From Prorocentrum cordatum (lineage: Eukaryota; Sar; Dinophyceae; Prorocentrales; Prorocentraceae), in NCBI GenBank assembly GCA_963575745.1, contig CAUYUJ010019892.1:1-64000 (forward strand): DNA of 64,000 nucleotides. The letters run 5' to 3'. Each line of letters begins with the position of its first letter. Within the stretch, counting starts at the first letter, position 1. The position numbers and the translations under genes were made by a program. The notes under the pieces are model-generated. The model did no database searches. It worked only from the letters and a program-made list of their open reading frames with translations, and had not been told where the DNA came from. Shown piece after piece: positions 50,930 to 60,661 of the stretch.

Positions 50930-51240
50930 TGTGTTGCACGCGGCTGATTTAGTGCACGCAGGCGCCGTGGCGCACACAGGCACTGCAATGCACGCAAGCA
51001 TTGTGATGTACACTGTTGCTGTGTTGCGCACGGTTGATGTAGTGTACGGATGCGCTGTGTACACAGGAGCTGCTGTGCCCGCAAGCACGGTGGCGCAAAC
51101 TGACGCTGCGTTGCACGCGGCTGCTGTGGTGTACATCGGCGGTGTGGTGTACACAGGCGCTGTGGTGCACGAGGGCACTGTGATGTACACAGGCGTTATG
51201 GTGCATATCGCCACCTACATGTTCGTGCTACCCGTCCTCC
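50930..51240 (-). repeat. TGTACACCGCAGCGCC-type minisatellite, reverse array
   Basis: Reads as GGTGTACACAGGCGCTGTGG on the plus strand, the complement of the 50220-50490 units. It is followed at 51213-51240 by a sequence related to the reverse complement of the boundary at 50483-50510. In the forward array the boundary follows the repeats; in this one, read on its own strand, it precedes them, so this is not a simple inverted duplication. Confidence 0.7.
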
Positions 51241-51359
51241 GTCATTCCTAACCATTCCCAAACGCCGCCGGCGCGAAACGTGACGTCATCGACCCCCCCC
51301 CCAGATGATCGCCGTGATTGGCCCGGACTTAACAACAGGCTCCAGCCGCGTCCGCGCGC

Positions 51360-51445
51360 GCGACGACGATGAGCGGCGAGCGACGAACCACGAGCGACGA
51401 ACGACGAACGACGAACGACGACGACGACGACGACGACGACGCTTG
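51360..51445 (+). repeat. CGACGAA/GACGAC microsatellite
   Basis: Seven-base CGACGAA units merge into pure GAC triplets. 51241-51359 and 51446-51749 show no supported gene. Confidence 0.85.
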
Positions 51446-51749
51446 CGGACCAGACACCTATGCGGATTCCTACGCGGACACCTACGCGGATCCCAACGCG
51501 CACGGCGGCAGTGCCCGGAGCACACTGGGGGGGGGAGCGTTGCGTCCTAGGGGTGGGAGCGGGAGCGGGGGCCACGACGCCGGTCACGCCCCAAGCACTA
51601 AAGAAAGGGCTTCCTTCGGCCGTCCGGGAGGGGCGTCTGGAACCCCCGCGGGGACCTCCTCCTCCCCCGTCTCCGCCCCTCCCCCCTCGCCCCCCCTCGT
51701 CTTCCATCTCCTTCTGTCCTCGCCCGCCCACTCCCCCGCATTGGGCCGC

Positions 51750-52151
51750 TCAGCTGCGCGCAGCCTGGGCTATTGCGGCTATCGCCTGCAATGCCCCTGC
51801 TCGGTCGCCGATGCTGGACCAGTCCACGGCGACGAGGATGCGGCGCTGCACGACAGGCGCGTGCGACTCGTACTCTCTAGACAAGCCGTAGCGCGCCAGC
51901 CAACCGAACATGTTGGTCATCAGCGCGGACTCAGCTGCCATCGTTGCCTCCGCAAGCACGCGGTACCTCGACCTCCATTCGTAGTTCGCGAGCGCATCTG
52001 GCGGCACCTTATCTTTGGACCGCACGTACGTCAGGAACAAGCGCCACGTGCAGGGCAGACACTGTGGGATAACCGCCACCGCACCCAGAGGCGCGAGATG
52101 TTGCGTTCCCAAGACCCTTGCAATTTTCGTCAGTGAACCCAAAAGAATCAT
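51750..52151 (-). CDS. Unrecognised coding fragment, possible exon
   Basis: A minus-strand frame of 133 codons with protein-like composition: QCLPCTWRLFLTYVRSKDK, ALANYEWRSRYRVLAEATMA, MTNMFGWLARYGLSREYESH and RRILVAVDWSSIGDRAGALQ. It contrasts with the Pro/Arg-rich artefacts elsewhere. It lies downstream of the 452-codon frame at 52960-54318 on the same strand and could be a 3' exon of that gene. I recognise no family. It might equally be a fragment of an old mobile element. Confidence 0.4.
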   Translation of the reverse strand: MILLGSLTKIARVLGTQHLAPLGAVAVIPQCLPCTWRLFLTYVRSKDKVPPDALANYEWRSRYRVLAEATMAAESALMTNMFGWLARYGLSREYESHAPVVQRRILVAVDWSSIGDRAGALQAIAAIAQAARS

Positions 52152-52562
52152 TGAATTGCGAAGGGGGCTAAATGCCAGGAGCTCCAGGGCGCTCTCCCGT
52201 GGAGCGCCGCCTCGCCATCTGGCCTTGAACCTTCAACTGCAAAGCGCAGAGCGCCGCTTAGATGATTCGCCCCTGGCGCGGCGGCGGGTTTGGCCGAAGG
52301 CCACTCGATCCGCCGAACCCTGCGTTCTGGCCGCGGGAACGCGCGGCGCGCTGGGATTCCGAATGTTTCGGTTTTTTCTAAAGGACCCCCCAGCGGGGTC
52401 TCGGCCCAAACCGCTGGCCACTCCCCGGGGGGCGGCCCAACATGTAAACTCCGTCGGCGTCTCGAACCCGCAGGGACCTGCGCACTTCCCAGGTCGTCGG
52501 TCTTTCTGGCTCCATGCGGCCTCGGGAAAGCCTCCGAGATGGCCAAGATGGTTCTGGGGCGG

Positions 52563-53003
52563 CTATGATGGCCCCGAGATGCGCCCAAGACGGCCCAAGA
52601 TGGCGTCAAGATAGCCCAGGACGGCCCAAGAGGACACCGATAATTTTCGAAGCGGGGCCGAACGTCCCCAGAGCAGTTCGCCGTAGGCACGTGGGATACA
52701 AGCAGAAGGAGCTGCCGAAGCATTCGTTGATGCACTCGTTGAGCTGCCGGAGCTTCGGCAGCGCTGTCTCCACTGCAAGCGGGAAGCCGTCGTGCATGCC
52801 CTGGGCTGCAGGGGCGCCCTGGGGGCTGGCCCAGCGAAGATGCACTCGCACCGGACCCGGAAGAGAAGCGTGCATTGGGGGCAGCGGCATCTCACAGGCG
52901 GGCTGCGCCCGTGGACGTGCGCGCCGTCGTCGCGCACATCGGGCGGCCTGCGCGCGTGGCTACATACGGCGCACCCAACCAGCAGGAAGATATCGGAGAG
53001 CAT
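52563..53003 (-). CDS. Possible exon region downstream of the 452-codon gene
   Basis: Two minus-strand frames look partly protein-like: one with LSDIFLLVGCAVCSHARRPP and CRCPQCTLLFRVRCECIF (cysteine-rich, C-X-C-X2-C), the other with PLAVETALPKLRQLNECINE and CFGSSFCLYPTCLRR. In the preceding frame the sequence GTAAGGG (near 53040) would fit a 5' splice site. I cannot resolve exon limits by eye. 52152-52562 shows no supported gene. Confidence 0.3.
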   Translation of the reverse strand: MLSDIFLLVGCAVCSHARRPPDVRDDGAHVHGRSPPVRCRCPQCTLLFRVRCECIFAGPAPRAPLQPRACTTASRLQWRQRCRSSGSSTSASTNASAAPSACIPRAYGELLWGRSAPLRKLSVSSWAVLGYLDAILGRLGRISGPS

Positions 53004-54318
53004 GAACTTCAGGGGGGCAACAGTGAACCCTTACCGCAAACGGTAGCGCCGGTGAGACGGTGGGGCGTCCAAGAAGGTCCAGCGTCAGCAGGCTCAGCAT
53101 GAGCGCTTCGGTCACGGCGAAGGCCTGTTTCACTAAGCCAGGGTCGTCCACCCCCGCCCGAGCCTGCCTCAGAACTCTGATTAGACTGCTCAGCCGGCCC
53201 GCTATCACCAAGCAGGAAGATATCCATCGCGGCAGAGCATGCAGCAGGTGGTCGAGGATGCGGAAGTCGCACGCGATCGGCACCCCGACGCTGCGCGGGC
53301 ATGTGCGCCGCCAGCCGTCGTGCCCGTCGAACCACCCGGTGACCGACGACATCAAATGCAGTTTGCTGAGGACAGAAGCGCGGAGAAACTGAGCAACCGC
53401 TTCGCTCGTCTGCAGCGTGACACCGTCGCACAGATGCCGATGTGCAGCGCCGGGATCCCGCAACACCGTGTCGTCGATGAACTTGGGGGCCCCTGTGTAT
53501 CGAAGCATGCAATCACACACCAGCCACACTGCCAAGCGCGCATCAGTGGTAGGCGCCGAGCGGAAGATGCGTCGATAGACGCTGACCGCAAAACACGCGC
53601 GAGACCTGAGGGACGCGTCGAGGCGAGGCTGCTTGCCCAACAAAGGTGCGTGAGACACGATAGATCGATGCAGCAGCGGAGCGCGCTCGAGCCCCGACTC
53701 CACGCGCTCCCGGGCTGCCCGTGGAACCAGCACGTCCGGCTGGACCACAACTAGGAGGCAGTAGAAGTAGAAGAACGCGCGGAACAAAGGCTTGTTGACG
53801 AAACCCATGCGGACAGCTATCTGGTCAGAAGCGTTGCTAAGGTCCTCCGACATCAGGTCCGATCCCAGCAAATACTTCTCACTGTCATCTCCTTGGTAAG
53901 AGATTCCCGTCCAGGACGTAGGCACTCGGATGTCCTCATCATGTTGCTGGTCTTGCTCGCTGTCGACATCGGAGCAATCCGAATCCGACTTGGCATCAAC
54001 GCGTGCTGGCGCAGGCGCGGGGGGCGGAGGCCCTGGCGCTGAGGAAATCGCAGCCTGGCGATCCCATCGGCCCCGGTTCGACACGCCGCCGTGATCTGCA
54101 CACGCGGTACGCCCGTCCTCGGTACGGCAGGTAGTGTACCGAGGACAACCTGCCGAAGGCGTTTCATCTTGAGCCACCGCTTCGGACATGGCTGGCGGTA
54201 CGTGCGCGGCCCAGGGGGGGGGCCGGGGACGCACTGAAGTAAGAAGAGGCGCCATGAAATCTGAGGAAGTATCATGGCCCACGCCATGACGTCTACCCCC
54301 CGTGGTCATGAGGGGCAA
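52960..54318 (-). CDS. Unrecognised protein, 452 codons
   Basis: The first ~150 codons are low-complexity and acidic (SDSDCSDVDSEQDQQHDED), which suggests a disordered N-terminus. The start could be the ATG at 54316-54318 or MSEAVAQDETP at 54187-54189. The remaining ~300 codons look folded: NKPLFRAFFYFYCLLVVVQP (hydrophobic, possibly a membrane segment or a buried helix), FRSAPTTDARLAVWLVCDCM, GAPKFIDDTVLRDPGAAHRH, KLHLMSSVTGWFDGHDGWRR, IACDFRILDHLLHALPRW and PGLVKQAFAVTEALMLSLLT. I recognise no family. The frame is uninterrupted, but its last ~25 codons may be intron (see the GTAAGGG near 53040). The palindrome repeat also seen at 5056 lies within its 5' end. Confidence 0.45.
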   Translation of the reverse strand: MPLMTTGGRRHGVGHDTSSDFMAPLLTSVRPRPPPWAAHVPPAMSEAVAQDETPSAGCPRYTTCRTEDGRTACADHGGVSNRGRWDRQAAISSAPGPPPPAPAPARVDAKSDSDCSDVDSEQDQQHDEDIRVPTSWTGISYQGDDSEKYLLGSDLMSEDLSNASDQIAVRMGFVNKPLFRAFFYFYCLLVVVQPDVLVPRAARERVESGLERAPLLHRSIVSHAPLLGKQPRLDASLRSRACFAVSVYRRIFRSAPTTDARLAVWLVCDCMLRYTGAPKFIDDTVLRDPGAAHRHLCDGVTLQTSEAVAQFLRASVLSKLHLMSSVTGWFDGHDGWRRTCPRSVGVPIACDFRILDHLLHALPRWISSCLVIAGRLSSLIRVLRQARAGVDDPGLVKQAFAVTEALMLSLLTLDLLGRPTVSPALPFAVRVHCCPPEVHALRYLPAGWVRRM

Positions 54319-54520
54319 CGTAAATGGGGGACTGACATAGGGGGGGATGCATCGACCTGGAATCGGCGATACATCGCCGATAAATCGGCGATAGGCCTCC
54401 GATAGTGAATCCGCGCCTTCCTGGGCAGGTTGGGGCTATCTGGCCCCTATCGGCGATCAGTGGGCGATAAGGGGTCGATGCATCCCCCCTATGCTTATCC
54501 CCCCCCCTCGTTGCCCCCGA
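54306..54520. mobile_element. MITE-like inverted-repeat element
   Basis: Core arms CATAGGGGGGGATGCATCG (54336-54354) and CGATGCATCCCCCCTATG (54476-54493) are inverted repeats with one indel. Outer arms GGGGCAACG (54312-54320) and CGTTGCCCC (54509-54517) also pair. The interior contains repeated ATCGGCGATA/TCGCCGATAA words that fold back. No clear target duplication. It lies across the 5' edge of the 452-codon gene. 54521-54774 shows nothing else. Confidence 0.55.
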
Positions 54521-54774
54521 TGTATCACCCCCTTCTTTGCCGCCCCCAAGAATAGGTGGAGACCGCTTGGGGTCGACGCTATAAAAAAAAAACTCGTGAC
54601 GTCGGGGGTCTAGGACCCTGGAGTCGTCGCGCGTGCCACGCCGGAGGCCTTCGCCCCATGCATGTCGGGCCCCAGGGGCCCTCACTGATGGACCTCTGGC
54701 GCGAGACATGCCGCAGGAAATCTTCGGTGGCAATTCGTGGGAGATTCCCATGCCATCTTGTCGGCTCTTGCGAA

Positions 54775-54862
54775 TCGACGCACATCGACGCTAGTCGACA
54801 ATAATCGACGATAAATCGACGCCAAATTTGACGCTAATAGACGCTAGCCGACGCTCAGTCGG
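54775..54862 (+). repeat. Degenerate ATCGACGCTAG repeat
   Basis: About eight variants of ATCGACG/TAGACGCTA/TCGGCGCTA at 10-13 bp spacing. They share words with the inverted-repeat element just upstream. 54863-55130 shows no supported gene. Confidence 0.6.
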
Positions 54863-55134
54863 CGCTATCTCATCGACTCCAGACATTAATCCATGCAAAA
54901 AGCTATATTAAGAGGGTACACGAGGCTTCCACGATTTTCTAAATCATTTTCAATCGGGGACGCGCGAATCCAAGTCAGCGCTGACCTGCGCCAACCAGAG
55001 CCATGCCGCGAGCACGATAGCTGGCCGAAGAACAGCTCCAGGTCCGCGGAAGAAGACAGAGGGGGGCTGGCTCGACGTGGCTCGCAACCCGGGTCGGCCC
55101 GAGGGAATAGTCGAAGGGGACTGGCTGACCCCCC

Positions 55135-55505
55135 TCCTGCAGCTCCTCCTCCTCCTCCTCCTCCTCGTCATCCTCCTCCTCCTCCAAATCCTTCTCCTCC
55201 GCCTCCTCCTGCTCCTCCTCCTCCTTCGCCTCCTCCTACTCCCACTCCTCCTCCTCCTCCTCCTCTCCTCCTCCTCCTCCTCCTCCTCCTCCTCATCATC
55301 ATCATCATCATCATCTCATCATCATCATCATCATCCCCTCGCCCACTCCTCCTCCTCCTCCTCCTCTTCCTCCTCCTCCTCCTCCTCCTCCTCCTCCTCC
55401 TCCTCCTCCTCCTCCTCCCCCTCCTCCTCGTCCTCCTCCTCCTCCTCCTCCCTCCTCCTCCTCCTCCTCCTCCTCCTCCTCCTCCTCCTCCTCCTCCTCC
55501 TCCTC
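55135..55505 (+). repeat. (CTC)n microsatellite with CAT blocks
   Basis: Pyrimidine CTC repeat with an interruption of CAT triplets at 55293-55337. The long frames through it continue into the next array but are composition artefacts. Confidence 0.95.
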
Positions 55506-55584
55506 ATCGTTCGCGCTGACCCTCCGTGCGCCGAGACATCGGCTGGGCGGAAGCCGTCGGTGGCCGTCGTGAACCCTCGGGAGG

Positions 55585-56049
55585 CCCGAGGAGTCCGGGG
55601 AGCCTGGGGAGTCCGGGGAGTCCGGGGAGTCCGGGGAGTCCGGGGAGTCCGGGGAGTCCGGGAAGTCCGGGGAATCCAGGAAGTCCGGGAGTCCGGGGGA
55701 GTCCGGGGAGTCCGGGGGAGTCCGGGGAGTCCGGGGAGTCCGGGGAGTCTGGGAAGTCCGGGGAGTCCGGGAAGTCCGGGGAGTCCGGGGAGCCCGGGGA
55801 GCCCGGGGAGTCCGGGCCCGGGAGTCCGGGGAGTCCGGGGGAGTCCGGGGAGTCCGGGGAGTCCGGGGAGTCTGGGCCGGGAGTCCGGGGAGTCCGGGGA
55901 GTCCGGGGAGTCCGGGGAGTCCGGGGAGTCCGGGGAGTCCGGGGAATCCGGGGAGTCCGGGGAATCCGGGGAATCCGGGGAGTCCGGGGAGTCTGGGGAG
56001 TCCGGGGAGTCCGGGGAGTCCGGGGAGTCCGGGGAGTCCGGGGAGTCCG
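55585..56049. repeat. GGGGAGTCC 9-bp minisatellite at the LINE 3' end
   Basis: About 50 copies, with substitutions (AAGTCC, AATCC, GAGCCC). On the minus strand it follows the LINE tail repeats in frame, with GGTGCGCATCTGGGT at the junction. Whether the array is part of the element's 3' end or was the target site is undecided. Confidence 0.9.
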
Positions 56050-57440
56050 GAACCCAGATGCGCACCATACTGGCCCCTCGCCACGCTGGGGCAGGAAGCG
56101 GTCTAACCCCTCACCGCGCTGGGGTCGGTGGCCGAACCCCTCGCCACGCAGGGGAATGCTGCTGCGGTCTGACCCCTCACCGCGCTGGGGATCACCTTGC
56201 CCTGCACTCTCGCCGTGCTGGGGTCGGGTGCGGTCTAACCCCTCACCGTGCTGGGGGACCTGGTCGTCATCGTCGGCATACAGCTCTAGCTCGATGTAGT
56301 CGCCAGTCGGTGCCCGTGGCAATGTGCTCGAGCTCGCTGCCGTTCCACTGCTGCGGCCTAACCCGTCGCCGCGCTGGGGAGTAGAGTGGCCTAACCCCTC
56401 GCCACGCTGGGGATCGGTGCGGCCTACTTCCTTGCCGCGCTGGGGCCTGTGACCTAACCCCTTGCCCCGCTGGGGTCTGCTGCTGCGGTCTAACCCCTCA
56501 CCGCGCGGGGGAACGCCGATTCTCGCACTGTTGCCATATTTGATGATGCTGTCTTCTAGCTCGGGCGAGGTCTCCTGACAATGCCGCTCGCTGTGTTCGC
56601 GGTTCACGTGGTATCCGCGGGCCAAGCCCTCCCCCTCGCGTTCAGTCTGTCGGTTTCCCAGGGTATGGGTCCGCTCTGTTAGTTGCGAGGTCCTGTCTAC
56701 CACCATGTTGGTCACGTAGTCCGCGTCATGCTCTCTGGGCTCGTCAGGGACCTGGCCTAACCCCTCGCCACACTGGGGCAGGGAGCGGTCTAACCCCTCA
56801 CCGCGCTGGGGTCGGTGGCATAACCCCTCGCCACGCTGGGGGTTGCTGCGGTCTAACCCCTCACCGCGCTGGGGATCGCCTTGCCCCGCACTGTCGCCGT
56901 GCTGGGGTCGGGCACGGTCTAACCCCTCACCGTGCTGGGGGACATCGTTGTCATGCTCGTCATACAGCTCTAGCTCGATGTAGTCGCCAGTCGGTGCCCG
57001 TGCCAACCCGCTCGAGCTCGCTGCCGATCCGTAGCTGCGGCCTAACCCCTCGCCGCGCTGGGGGAGACAGTGGCCTAACCCCTCGCCACGCTGGGGATCA
57101 CTGCTGGTGCGGTCTAACCCCTCACCGCGCGGGGGAACGCCGAGTCTCGCACTGTCCCCATCCTCGATGCTACTGCCCACTGGCTCGGGCGGGGTCCCCC
57201 GACTATGCCGCTCGCTGTGTTCGCGGTTCACGTGGTATCCGCGGGCCAAGCCCTCCCCCTCGCGTTCAGTCTGTCGGTTTCCCAGGGTGTGGGTCCGCTC
57301 TGCTAGTTGCGAGGTCTTGTCTACCACACTGTTAGTCAAAAAGTCCGCGTCACGCTCACTGGGCTCGTCAGGGACCTCCACCTCGAGCCTCTGCTTGCCT
57401 TTGGCACTGCGGTCTAACCCCTCGCCGACTGCCGTGGCCT
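55960..57440 (-). repeat. PQRGEGLDR-type tandem repeats forming the LINE ORF2 tail, in two super-repeats
   Basis: More than 20 copies of a DNA word like TAACCCCTCACCGCGCTGGG (plus strand) at ~30-bp spacing encode PQRGEGLDR or PQRGEGLGH on the minus strand. They sit in two larger units of about 630-690 bp. Each unit has VPDEPxExDAD, then [42 protein letters not shown] and [19 protein letters not shown] with an acidic run. The frame continues from ORF2 after one frameshift near 57400 and stays open into the 9-bp array. Repeats of the type begin already inside ORF2 ([13 protein letters not shown]). Function unknown; charged and Gly-rich, probably disordered. Confidence 0.8.
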
Positions 57441-60400
57441 AACCCCTCGCCACGCAGGGGTTCCGCGCGGTCTAACCCCTCACCGCGCTGGGGAAAGTCG
57501 CCGAACAAAAATTCCAGGTCCCGCTGCAGGTCTGGGTCGTCGTAGTCTGCCGTCGTCTCGGGCTGCACGGTGGGCTGACCCTCACGTGCGCGCTCTGCTG
57601 GGTGTTCTGCTGGTGGTGTGTATCTCGCTGCTGGCCGTCGCTTCACCGTTCTTCTCGGTCGAGGCTCTGGGTGTGGTCCTGGTGGGGGGTTCATCAGCAG
57701 CAAGGGGACTTGCTCCTCATGCGGGGCCAAGCGCTCCTGGTCCTGCAGCTCCCTCACTGTCCGTGCCAACTCCGCCTCTTGTGCCGCCTTCGGTGGCCCT
57801 TTATAGCCAGGGTATCGCCCATCGCGTATCCCGTTGAGCGCGTCCTGCCCGTACTTGGTGATGATTTCGCCACACGGTTCTCTCAACCTCTCTCCGATGG
57901 TCGTGCCACACGCCGCACACCGTGCACAGAACATCAGCCCATACCGCGCCCATTCACTGATCGCATGGCTCTGGTGCATCTTGCCAATGCCCATGAACCT
58001 GTCGCCGTTGACCTCCACTATCTCGGTTGCCGTGCTGAACGTTGCATTGCACTCCGTCGTCGCGAACTCTTGCAGGGCGCCCGCTGCGATATACTGCCTG
58101 CACGCTGTGCAAAACCACTTGTTCTTGAGCTTGACCATGTCGTGTTGCTTGGCACTGCTAATGATCTCTAGCTGCTTGTCGCGCTTCACCTTGGGCTTGG
58201 CCGTGGAGGGCCTCTCTGCACACCAGGGGTCCATGCTAGTTGTGTCTGCCAACGCCTGCCGTGCTCGTAGTCTAACGTGTGCACAGATCGCGTCCCATTC
58301 GTCCGTGCGAGGTAGGGGCCTGCTGACTCTGTCCCAAGATGCCTCCGCTGCCACAGTCGCCAGAGCGTCTGCGAAGCTATTGCCCACCGCAAAGATCGGA
58401 TTGATCAGCTCCACCTCCTCCTCGTCCTGATGCGAGGGTGCCCACTCCACTTCGATCTGCCTGGGGTTCGCGCCCATGATCGCCCGCTTGATTCGCGCCC
58501 AAATGTATGCATTATTACCTCTACCTGGGTCGTGCGCTCTGCCTCTTGACCACGCGTTAAGTAGTGGGTAATGGTCCGTGGCGCACGCGATGTCTCCTCG
58601 GGTTTCCTCTATCGCAATCGCGAAGGCCATGAGCTCAGCTCTCGGTACTGTTTGCCGCCGCCCTGGTAAATCTGCCATCGTACCTGCTGACATCTGCCAC
58701 TTGCCACCGATCATCTTCATAGCAGCCGCACCTATGCCAACTCGCGGCCTGCGTGGGTCTGCTCCGTGGGCGCCCCCTGCTCCGTCGCCAAAGAGATACA
58801 TACGCCGTCCTGGCACTCGAGCGTCCTTGTAATTGCCGAACCTGGCGTAGTCCTGCCTATCCATGTCGGGCACCTCTGGATGTGTGAACTCTCTTGGCGG
58901 GATCCCACGCAGCCAAAGGGTGGGGTTCGCTTCCACTCCTGCCATTGCTTTGGGAACCAAGTAATCCGTTTTCTCGCAGTTCTCGTGTCCAGAGTTGGCA
59001 GCACAAGTGTAGATGCGGTGGAAGAGGGTCTCGGGCTCCTGTTTGCACCTCGCGCAGATATTTGCGTCGCATTCGTAGTTGGCTTGGATCTGTCTTTGCC
59101 GGGTCCATTGTCCCCTTGTTACCACCACATTGTTGAGCGCCCAGTCCTGCCACTCTGCACGCTGGCTGAACATTTTCTGCTCCTTGCTGATATGCCAAAT
59201 ATCTCCTCCGCGTTGTAAATCTTCGCCGTGCAAATGTGTTGCTGCTTGCGCCCGCCGTGCCGCGTCCAGATCATGCTCGAGGTCTTCAAGCAATTGAGTG
59301 TATTCTATGGCATCGATGTCGCACTTGCCGTATTCGTCAATGAAAGGAAGCTGCCATTGTTCGTCTCCTTGCTGCGTAGGTCGCTTCCAGAGCGCCGCCT
59401 GCTCTGGCTTCCACCCTGCCGCGATCAAGGTAGCTTGTATTGCCGCCACTGGTCCATTCACTTTACGCCACATCTTGGAACCTGCTCTGACCAGCTTGCG
59501 GTACGTTGGGCCCCATACTTGCCGTACTCGTCTGTGAAGTTCAGGGTGGTGCATCCATTGATGTAGCCATTCGCTGACAAGCTGCCTCCGTAAGCTAATG
59601 CCTGGGTCCTTGAGATGGCACAGAACCGCCATGCCCGTGGATAAGCACCTCCCAGGTCCAGTCCCAGCAGCTGATCGAATTGCCATCCTTCGTAGCTGTA
59701 ATATGCGACAAGGTGCGATGCCCCAGACCTCGTGCCCGTACGACTCCTGTGGGGATACGCCCGTGTTGAACAATCCCTGGGTGATCTTCGCTGCGTTTGT
59801 CGCCATTCGTCTTAACCGAAAGATCTTGCCTGCTCTCTTTTTGGCGTTGCGTTGTCTTGCTCTGGCTGTCTTTTGTGTTCGCTTGCCCATGCCACTGACG
59901 TCCGTGCCAAGGTCCACCATGTCTGCTTGCTGTTTGCCTGGAAGACCGCGCTGCTGGAGCTTGCGCCAGGTGCGCCTGCGCAACTTAGGGTTGGACGCCA
60001 CGAGCACCGTCTTCGGGGAGATCGTTAAGCTCCGCTGAGCGGCCTGCTGGATGAACTCGTCTGCCAACTCTAGCATCTGCTTCTCAACCATGTCCTCTGT
60101 GCCTTCCACGCGTCCAACCGTGTCGTCCACGTACGACCACAAGCCCGCTGCTTGCACTCTCTTCTGCGCTGCCTCCAAGAAGGGGAAGAGGTAGACTTTG
60201 GCGAACCTGGTGCCCTGTGCCGAGCCAGCGACGACTGAGCACGTCGGGTCGATCCTGGGGCCTATCCACTGCGTGTGCTTGAGGTGCCGTGGCCCCAGGA
60301 ACGCTTTCACTTCCATTGCCATGACTGTCGGCGAGAAATCCAGCTTGATCCCCGTGTCGATCAGCCATCCGAGATCCAATGAATCATAAAACTGCTCCAT

Positions 60401-60661
60401 ATCAGCGAACAATTCCGCGTGTGCAATTCCCATTGTGTGTCCCGTTTCGTCGAGCGTGGCTCTGAGTAATGCTGCTCGCAGAGCCGATGATCCTCGTAGC
60501 GCCGTGTCCCAGTGATCCCCCAGCTGTTGCGTCCACGACTCTACCACCCTTGACCGCATCCGCGACCATATACGTAATGTCATAGGTAGCAGCCCCAGAA
60601 CCCTATCACCTCCAGCTGGTTTGCCCGCAGTAGCTCCGATGGTGCCGAGAACTTGTGGGGG
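57368..60661 (-). pseudogene. LINE ORF2, reverse transcriptase and RNase H part
   Basis: Copies the element RNA into DNA at the target. The frame begins just after the TGA at 60662-60664 with KPAGGDRVLGLLPMTLRIWS, the usual finger region of LINE RTs. Numbered from the ATG at 60583: motif A with D61 (DMEQFYDSLDL), motif B SAQGTRFA at 121, and YVDD at 151-154. Connection with a C-X4-C-X2-C-X8-H-X4-C zinc site (505-527). RNase H with D600, E650, D670, D739 and H718, all present. Two more cysteine pairs (FCTAC, FCARCAAC) follow at about 825-930. After ~residue 1000 a Pro/Arg-rich stretch leads into PQRGEGLDR repeats. The frame ends at 57368 through a frameshift. Upstream it is joined in the same frame to the endonuclease part across the TGA. 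Confidence 0.88.
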
